Origin: JAWKOK01 sp963765875
GTDB taxonomy: Bacteria; Chloroflexota; Anaerolineae; Caldilineales; Caldilineaceae
Reading direction: 5' to 3'
Assembly: GCA_963765875.1 (NCBI GenBank)
Contig: CAVXYK010000014.1
Span: 124,001 to 188,000 of the forward strand
Length of the DNA: 64,000 bases
The notes under the pieces are model-generated. The model was not told the origin of the DNA, did no database searches, and saw nothing but the letters and a program-made list of their open reading frames with translations. Positions 63,966-64,000 of the stretch are shown here, piece after piece (within the stretch, counting starts at the first letter, position 1; each line of letters begins with the position of its first letter). The position numbers were made by a program, and so were the translations under genes.

Positions 63966-64000
63966 ATGACTAAGACCATATCAGTACATTCATTTCGAGG
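63966..64000 (+). CDS. MinD/ParA-like ATPase (first codons only)
   Basis: ATG 63966 with AAAGGG upstream reads MTKTISVHSFRG to the edge. ISVHSFRGGTGKS is a common start of MinD/ParA-type P-loop ATPases in this group, but only 11 codons are inside the window, so the call is tentative. It might be co-transcribed with the partner-switching genes. Confidence 0.4.
   Translation, partial: MTKTISVHSFR

Overview
The window looks like a chromosomal segment of an uncultured Chloroflexota bacterium, probably Anaerolineae/Caldilineae-like. This is an inference. It rests on moderately high GC content, a Thr/Ala/Pro-rich zinc-ribbon protein, a LysM protein with 'HAEHVINILDG' repeats, an alpha-2-macroglobulin/PBP1C pair and many intergenic palindromes. 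No rRNA, tRNA, ribosomal protein or other firm phylogenetic marker is present. I saw no CRISPR array, phage genes or transposase gene.

Layout. 1-6.7 kb: a partial flavin amine oxidase, a small membrane protein, a split XdhC/CoxI pair, a hypothetical protein, a nucleoside hydrolase, a broken ANT/Lnu-like nucleotidyltransferase and a PfkB sugar kinase. 6.8-17.3 kb: envelope genes, namely a PBP1C-like transglycosylase/transpeptidase, a very large alpha-2-macroglobulin with an intact thioester motif, and a membrane-anchored zinc-ribbon protein with a Thr-rich tail. 17.4-28.8 kb: an S9 peptidase, SufE, three membrane proteins (a GT-C/DUF2142-like protein, an LPG-synthase-type flippase and an unknown), MiaB, an OmpR-type regulator with a degenerate receiver and a LysW-like zinc ribbon. 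29.3-41.8 kb: a secreted subtilase, an interrupted nitroreductase, DUF3307, a cNMP-binding protein, the LysM/Ca-loop repeat protein, a SUMF1-domain protein and a cyclase-ATPase-TPR signalling protein.

43-56 kb is the most unusual part. It is a one-directional array with about thirteen NTF2-like/SnoaL-like domains in ten reading units. Interleaved with them are two DJ-1/PfpI proteins, a ThDP-dependent enzyme, an RBBP9-like hydrolase, a membrane protein, a GMC oxidoreductase and a VOC protein. The set suggests small-molecule (carbonyl/alcohol) metabolism, but no known pathway matches. 56.4-64 kb carries an AGE-superfamily protein, then a partner-switching module (STAS, STAS, RsbW-like kinase, RsbU-like PP2C phosphatase) with a glycogen-debranching enzyme between the STAS genes. 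The first codons of a MinD/ParA-like protein lie at the right edge.

A second window-wide signal concerns the broken reading frames. There are about 28 single frame breaks plus some double ones. Almost all are repaired by reading one 'four-base codon' XYZN in which XYZ and XYN encode the same amino acid. This looks like synonymous strain polymorphisms written into the consensus as both alleles. Most broken genes here are therefore probably intact in the organism. Intergenic regions carry at least five families of palindromic elements.
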